Positions 59,666 to 64,000 of a stretch of DNA of 64,000 nucleotides are shown here, piece by piece; position 1 is the first letter of the stretch; every line of letters begins with the position of its first letter. Location: positions 2,046,001 to 2,110,000 of the forward strand of contig JAUTDP010000006.1 of the NCBI GenBank assembly GCA_033439795.1, written 5' to 3'. The notes beneath the pieces are model-generated. The model was not told where the DNA came from and made no database searches. It was given only the letters and a program-made list of their open reading frames with translations. The stretch is from Sordaria brevicollis (lineage: Eukaryota > Ascomycota > Sordariomycetes > Sordariales > Sordariaceae). The position numbers and the translations under genes are program-made.

Positions 59666-61493
59666 ATGGAGAGGCAACAGAAAGAAGAGCTTTGCGAAGA
59701 GCTCGAAAGTTTCCTACAACTGCTCGGAAACGAAATTAAAGACTCGGACGATGCTGACGAAGGTTTGCGCGAGTGCCCTCCTTCTCAGTATGCGACTTTG
59801 TAAAAGCTGACATGGTAAACCTCAAATCTTAAAAAACAGAGACATATGATCTCTACGCCCAAGACCTGCCCTCCTCAGATCTGGGAATTATCGACCCCAA
59901 GACCACTGAGTTGCAACTCACCGTGGCCGGTAGAGAGCTCACGATTCATCAATCTCCCGGAATCCTTTCCTCGGCCCGTGCCGGAGGTACCACTGGAGCC
60001 GGTGCGTAAAAAGAACATGAAAAAAGAAACCCACTGCACCCAGTCATGCCACGCCTTTCACTGCACCAGCTCCTCGGGACGGACCTGTCCATTTAACTTG
60101 GAATTTATCCACCATTACCCTACCCTTCCCTTTGTTGACATACCCCTGGCCATGCTCCCTGCGTTACCAGTCGGCCATTGCCTGCCCCAGAGTCCAGGCC
60201 ATTGTTTAACTCCTGAATCGTTGCTGGAGCAACAGTCCTCATTGTTGACTTTGGCATTGGTTGGCGATGTGGCTTCGCCCATGTGCACTTACGGTCCACG
60301 TTGCTGTAGCATTAGGCACACGTCCACACGCGTACACTACCATGTACAGAGCGAGCGCGGCGCAGATGTATCTTCACTCGTGCGCATACACATGACACTT
60401 AGCTGCCTACACATCACGCTTTCCCTTCCTGCATTGGCTTCAATTCATAATTGAACCCTTGCTACAGACACTTCGCAGCAGCAGTACCTTTCATACCAAT
60501 TCCAGACAACTTCCATACATCTTTGACCCTTTATCTAAACCTTCGTTCCTTGAGCCTGTCTTTCAGATTCATTTGCGCCGTTCTCAAACTATTTCGAACC
60601 CTTTGTCAACCCTCTTCAAAACCCTCTTGAAACCCCTCTTCAACCCCATTTTCCAACCCCTTTCCAACCCTTTTGTAACCGTTTTCCAACCCTTCTTTCA
60701 CCCTTCTCACTTCTCAAGAACAGAAAACTAACTACCCAAAAAAGTAACATGGCGCATAACCCCCCTCTTCGCAACCTGGCTGTCCTCCCCCACCACCAAT
60801 AACCCACTCACCACGCACCTCGCCAGCCTCATCTCGCCTCAGTCAACAATCATCGAGTTAGGAGCCGGTACTTCCGCCATTGTCGGCCTTTGTCTTGCTC
60901 CGAAAGTTGGGCGGTACGTGCTAACCGACCAACCGTATGTGTCAAAGCTCGTTGAGCGGAACATACTGGAAAACTGGTCTGCCGTATCGCAATCACAGCC
61001 TGGGAGCGGTGGTGGAGGTGGTGGAGGTGGAGGGGGTGGTAAGGGCAGAAAAGGGTCGAAATCAGGAAAGGGTAACGCGCAAGAAGGGCCTGGAGAGAGG
61101 CTGGTCTTCCGAGCACTGGATTGGGAAACCGACACCCCTACTTCCCAGCTAGCACAACCGGCAGCGGAGAGTTTCGATTTGGTGGTGGCGTGCGATTGCA
61201 TCTATAACGAGTCGCTTGTTGATCCGTTCGTCAGCACCTGCGTGGATATTTGCCGTCTACGCTCCACCAACACCGCCAACGGGAACGTAAGACCAACGAT
61301 AATGGTGGTTGCGCAGGTCTTGCGAAACTCGGACGTCTTTGAGGCGTGGATCAAGCGGTTTGTGCAAGATTTCCGGTGTTGGAGGGTGCCGGATGAGATG
61401 TTGATTGATGGGTTGAAGAGTGAGGGTGGACAAGGAGGAGGAGGGACGTCGGGCTTTGTGGTTCATGTTGGAGTTTCGAGAGAGGGAAGGTGA
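59666..61493 (+). CDS. rkm5: Rkm5-type protein lysine methyltransferase
   Basis: Three exons (59666-59762, 59840-60001, 60745-61493) give 335 residues. This is a seven-beta-strand SAM methyltransferase of the METTL21/EFM group. The pattern GVTWRITPLFATWLSS, then SAM loop STIIELGAGTSAIVGL, VLTDQPYVSKLVERNI, LDWE and FDLVVACDCIYNESLV matches yeast Rkm5, which methylates a lysine of ribosomal protein L1. A low-complexity insertion of eleven Gly and then Lys/Gly/Ser (about residues 165-190) lies between the SAM loop and the substrate side and is absent in most relatives. The first intron has a weaker donor (GTTTGC) and the second is unusually long (743 nt, GTGCGT donor, CTAAC branch, AAAG acceptor). 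Phases agree at all junctions. Confidence 0.85.
60002..60744 (+). other. Long second intron of RKM5
   Basis: 743 nt, about ten times the usual intron here. From about 60590 to 60720 it is made of loosely repeated AACCC-TTTTC blocks, which pull the plus strand strongly to C and T before the branch site. A 202-codon open frame crosses exon 2 and this intron out of the gene's frame and is taken as chance. Confidence 0.75.
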
Positions 61494-61870
61494 TGGATGA
61501 CTGAAGAGAGGGAGAAAGTGATGATGAGGGTCAGGAGGAAGTGAAGGAAGGAATTGAAATGCGGGACCAACTTCTAAGTGATGATAGTGAAAATTAATCG
61601 ATAGCAATTGACGCGAAGAGTCATTTGTCTAGAGGCAGGCGTTCATGGTCGTAAAAGGTATATGATTAGATTTGTGTATATGTACTGCTTGTACGATATC
61701 GTTAGTCGCAAGAACCCAAATATCCAAAACTCCTAAACCTATATAACATGACACATCGGTCATCTGAACCGCAGACCATCCGAACATGTCTGTCTGTGCA
61801 TACCCCTAGGTATGTACCGTTCATCCAATGTCCTGTAGGAGGCGCGGATGAAGATCCGTACTTCGTCCGC
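61494..61870. other. Shared 3' region of convergent genes
   Basis: Only 377 bp separate the stop codons of the methyltransferase and the transglutaminase-fold gene. No other feature seen. Confidence 0.6.
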
Positions 61871-63943
61871 CTAAACCAAATCCCAAGCACACACCCCCTT
61901 AAACTGGTACGAATATGGGGGCTTCTTCCCCAACCACTGCTCCTTCGTCATTCCTCTCGCCGATTTATTACAAAACGTGTCCACCGCAAAGACGGAGATC
62001 TTTTGTCCCGGCATTCCCAAATCGATCGCAGGTATATCTGCCCACCACCAGAACCCATCCGTTTCCATGGGAACGTGGTCCTTCTTCCTGCCATCCCGCC
62101 CCTCGATCGCCACGAGGAAGAGGTACGGCTTCCCCTTTCCGTTCCTCTCCGGATCCCAATGGACACACACCTTACTGAACTGGAACCGCACCACTTCGCC
62201 GCTATAGACGGGGATTGTGGCTGTGTGTGGCTCCAGGCTATACTGTTCCAGTCCCTCTTCGTCTGCGTTGCCATACCAGCTCGGGCGGGGGCCGTCTCCA
62301 ATGATATACTCCTCCCATGTCAGAATACGACCGTCAGACCGATAGAAGTGTCTCCTGTCTGCCGGAAAGTGCTTTTTGCCAATGATCTCGTTAGGCAAGT
62401 AGAACATTTCAGGGCTAAACTTCTTGTGGAATAGCTTGTCGTCTCCCAGGTGGCCGGCACCCCAGCAAGCATCGATAACCTTCCATTCACCACCATCAAT
62501 ACGGACCGCGTTCCAGGCATGGTTGGTTTCTTCGGGAGGAACAGGAGCACCAGGTTGTAGATCGTGGTAACTGTAGCCCTTGCCATGACCACTGACAAGA
62601 ACACACTCGAGTCCAGCGGCGTGTGCAATGGCCATGTAGACCTCTGCATAGCCTTGGCAAACGGCTTTGCCGCTAAAAATATGCTCGGCAGGCGAATTGT
62701 TGTGTGCAGCACACTTGTTGAAAAAGCCGTGGGTGTCGTAGGCCATGTTGTGGTGACACCAGGTGAAAATGGCACGGGCCTTGTCGGTGGGCGAGTCAAA
62801 CGGGCTACAGAGAACGTGTGCTAGGTAACGAACAGTGTCATGCCGTGGAAGTGAAGAAGTCGGATGTTGCGCCGCCACAGTGTCAGGCCCGGAGAAGTCT
62901 CGGCACATGAGACACACCGGACCAACTGGAGGGGCAGAAACAGATAGAGGGATAACTTGGGCGCCATTGGACTTTGGAGAGCTGATGGCATCGAACGTAG
63001 GTCGGGAGCTCAGCGGGATCGGTGGTGGTGCCTGTTCTAGATCCGATTTTGGTCGGTAACTGAGTGGCGGAGGTGGCAGACGACGGTTTGGAAGGGGTGG
63101 CCCAGGCTCTTCCTCGACATCAGGGAAAGTAGAATGTCTCACTGGCCGTGAAGGAAGCCTAGGTGGCAGAGACGGGCGGGATGGGAGTGTCGGGGGTTCG
63201 CAGGGCGCGCGAGATGGCGGCGGCAAAGAAGAACGTGATGGAAGTCGCGGAGGCCCTTGAGATGCGACAGGCGGGGCTGATCGACTTGCTTCTCGTTCTT
63301 GCTGTTGTTGCGCCTCTTCTTTGGCTTTGGCTTCGAGCTCACGCCGCGTAGGAGGTAGTGGTGGAAGCTTGGCTTGGTCGAAAGCTGGCGGTAGTTTTCT
63401 CATCGGATGTCCAGAGTCGGATGTAATGCTAGTGCGCGCGGAGGAAGAGGCCGTGTTGTTCCATGACGTGGTTGACACATTGGAAAGGTGTGAAATGTCG
63501 GATGAACTGGAGTTTCTCCGAGCGCCTGGAACAGGAAGAGAAGTCGAGGCTGATCGCCTGGGTGGAAGAGCTGGTGAGGTTTGCTGTATTAAAGAGTTTC
63601 TAGAGGGCAATGGCGGAGGTGGCGGCTTCCTGGTCAAGGTGGGCACCACGCTCTCCTCGGGTATGTCTTGCTCGGTTGTTCGTCGTGGCAATGGGGGAGG
63701 TTTCACGACGGCTGTAGCAGTCCTGGTTGGGCGTGGAGGAAGCGATGGCGTCAAGGGGCTTTCGCTCGGTTTTGGCGATGCCGGGTAGTGGACAACAGGA
63801 ATATCCGTGGCAGCTCGAACGGGGGGCGGGGGCGGCGGAGGTCGTTTGCCGGCAGTCGAGGGTGCCTTGAAGTTCTTTTGCTGGTTTAGGGCGGCGATAC
63901 GCTCTGCTAGCGTGTTGAACACGGGCTCTTCCACATCGGCCAT
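61871..63943 (-). CDS. Proline-rich protein with transglutaminase-like domain
   Basis: Single-exon gene for 690 residues. The N-terminal half (about 30-330) is proline-rich with many PxxP and poly-Pro motifs (KRPPPPPPPVR, RLPSRPV), suited to bind SH3 or profilin-type partners. The C-terminal half holds a transglutaminase-like fold: ARAIFTWCHHNMAYD, the cysteine in GKAVCQGYAEVYMA (Cys429), the histidine in ETNHAWNAVRID (His475) and the aspartate in WKVIDACWGAG (Asp491). The full Cys-His-Asp triad is present. The domain resembles the fungal Cyk3 type involved in septation; unlike Cyk3 no SH3 domain is visible here, so it may be a paralogue that is bound by SH3 proteins. Function at the septum is inference. 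The start MADVEEPVFNTLAERIAALNQ is well placed. Confidence 0.8.
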   Translation of the reverse strand: MADVEEPVFNTLAERIAALNQQKNFKAPSTAGKRPPPPPPPVRAATDIPVVHYPASPKPSESPLTPSLPPRPTRTATAVVKPPPLPRRTTEQDIPEESVVPTLTRKPPPPPLPSRNSLIQQTSPALPPRRSASTSLPVPGARRNSSSSDISHLSNVSTTSWNNTASSSARTSITSDSGHPMRKLPPAFDQAKLPPLPPTRRELEAKAKEEAQQQQEREASRSAPPVASQGPPRLPSRSSLPPPSRAPCEPPTLPSRPSLPPRLPSRPVRHSTFPDVEEEPGPPLPNRRLPPPPLSYRPKSDLEQAPPPIPLSSRPTFDAISSPKSNGAQVIPLSVSAPPVGPVCLMCRDFSGPDTVAAQHPTSSLPRHDTVRYLAHVLCSPFDSPTDKARAIFTWCHHNMAYDTHGFFNKCAAHNNSPAEHIFSGKAVCQGYAEVYMAIAHAAGLECVLVSGHGKGYSYHDLQPGAPVPPEETNHAWNAVRIDGGEWKVIDACWGAGHLGDDKLFHKKFSPEMFYLPNEIIGKKHFPADRRHFYRSDGRILTWEEYIIGDGPRPSWYGNADEEGLEQYSLEPHTATIPVYSGEVVRFQFSKVCVHWDPERNGKGKPYLFLVAIEGRDGRKKDHVPMETDGFWWWADIPAIDLGMPGQKISVFAVDTFCNKSARGMTKEQWLGKKPPYSYQFKGVCAWDLV

Positions 63944-64000
63944 CTTGATTGATCAAAGGTGGCCACAAAGATGTGAGGAAAGAGTGAGAGCAAGACACAA

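Noticed and set aside
59846..60454. 202-codon plus-strand open frame
   Set aside because: Begins in exon 2 of the methyltransferase in another frame and runs through its second intron; no recognisable protein.
1..64000. Secondary-metabolite cluster suggested by the LaeA-like and MFS genes
   Set aside because: No polyketide, peptide, terpene or tailoring enzyme genes are present, and the neighbours are housekeeping genes.

Overview
The window is nuclear DNA of a filamentous ascomycete, most likely a Sordariomycete close to Neurospora. Genes carry short GT-AG introns with CTAAC/CTGAC-type branch sites, the proteins are of ascomycete type, intergenic regions are long, and one 5.6-kb block is extremely AT-rich with CpA/TpG almost gone, the mark of repeat-induced point mutation (RIP). 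The genus is inferred. No bacterial-style operons, CRISPR arrays, rRNA or convincing tRNA genes were seen.

Layout. Minus-strand genes at 0.76-6.4 kb: ubiquitin-activating enzyme E1 (four coding exons) and a small FKBP-type prolyl isomerase (six coding exons). About 9.4 kb without a convincing gene follows, ending in a pyrimidine-rich leader with two probable introns in front of an Msb2-type signalling mucin (15.8-18.9 kb, plus). An MFS transporter of the anion:cation symporter type lies at 21.3-23.5 kb. A minus-strand row runs from 24.8 to 35.9 kb: an unrecognised protein whose 5' part is cut by an in-frame TAG, the nucleoporin Seh1, Alg7, a JmjC oxygenase and a LaeA-like methyltransferase. 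CDC45 (39.7-42.4 kb) and the calcium sensor NCS-1 (45.6-46.7 kb) are on plus. A long-chain acyl-CoA synthetase (48.9-51.1 kb, minus) sits beside a RIP-ruined DNA transposon with 55-bp terminal inverted repeats (51.7-57.4 kb). The right end holds an Rkm5-like lysine methyltransferase (59.7-61.5 kb, plus) and a transglutaminase-fold protein with a proline-rich N-terminus (61.9-63.9 kb, minus).

The genes are mostly housekeeping and signalling genes that do not form one pathway: ubiquitin activation, N-glycosylation, nuclear pore, replication, fatty-acid activation, calcium sensing, MAPK-pathway input and protein methylation. I found no new multi-gene system. The points most worth checking are the RIP-mutated transposon and the coding remnants inside it, the interrupted gene near 26.8 kb with its internal 71-residue duplication, the frame-preserving intron of ALG7, the very short terminal coding exons, and the long intron-bearing leader of the mucin gene.

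Exon junctions were set by hand from splice consensus, reading frame and family similarity; nothing was run against a database.
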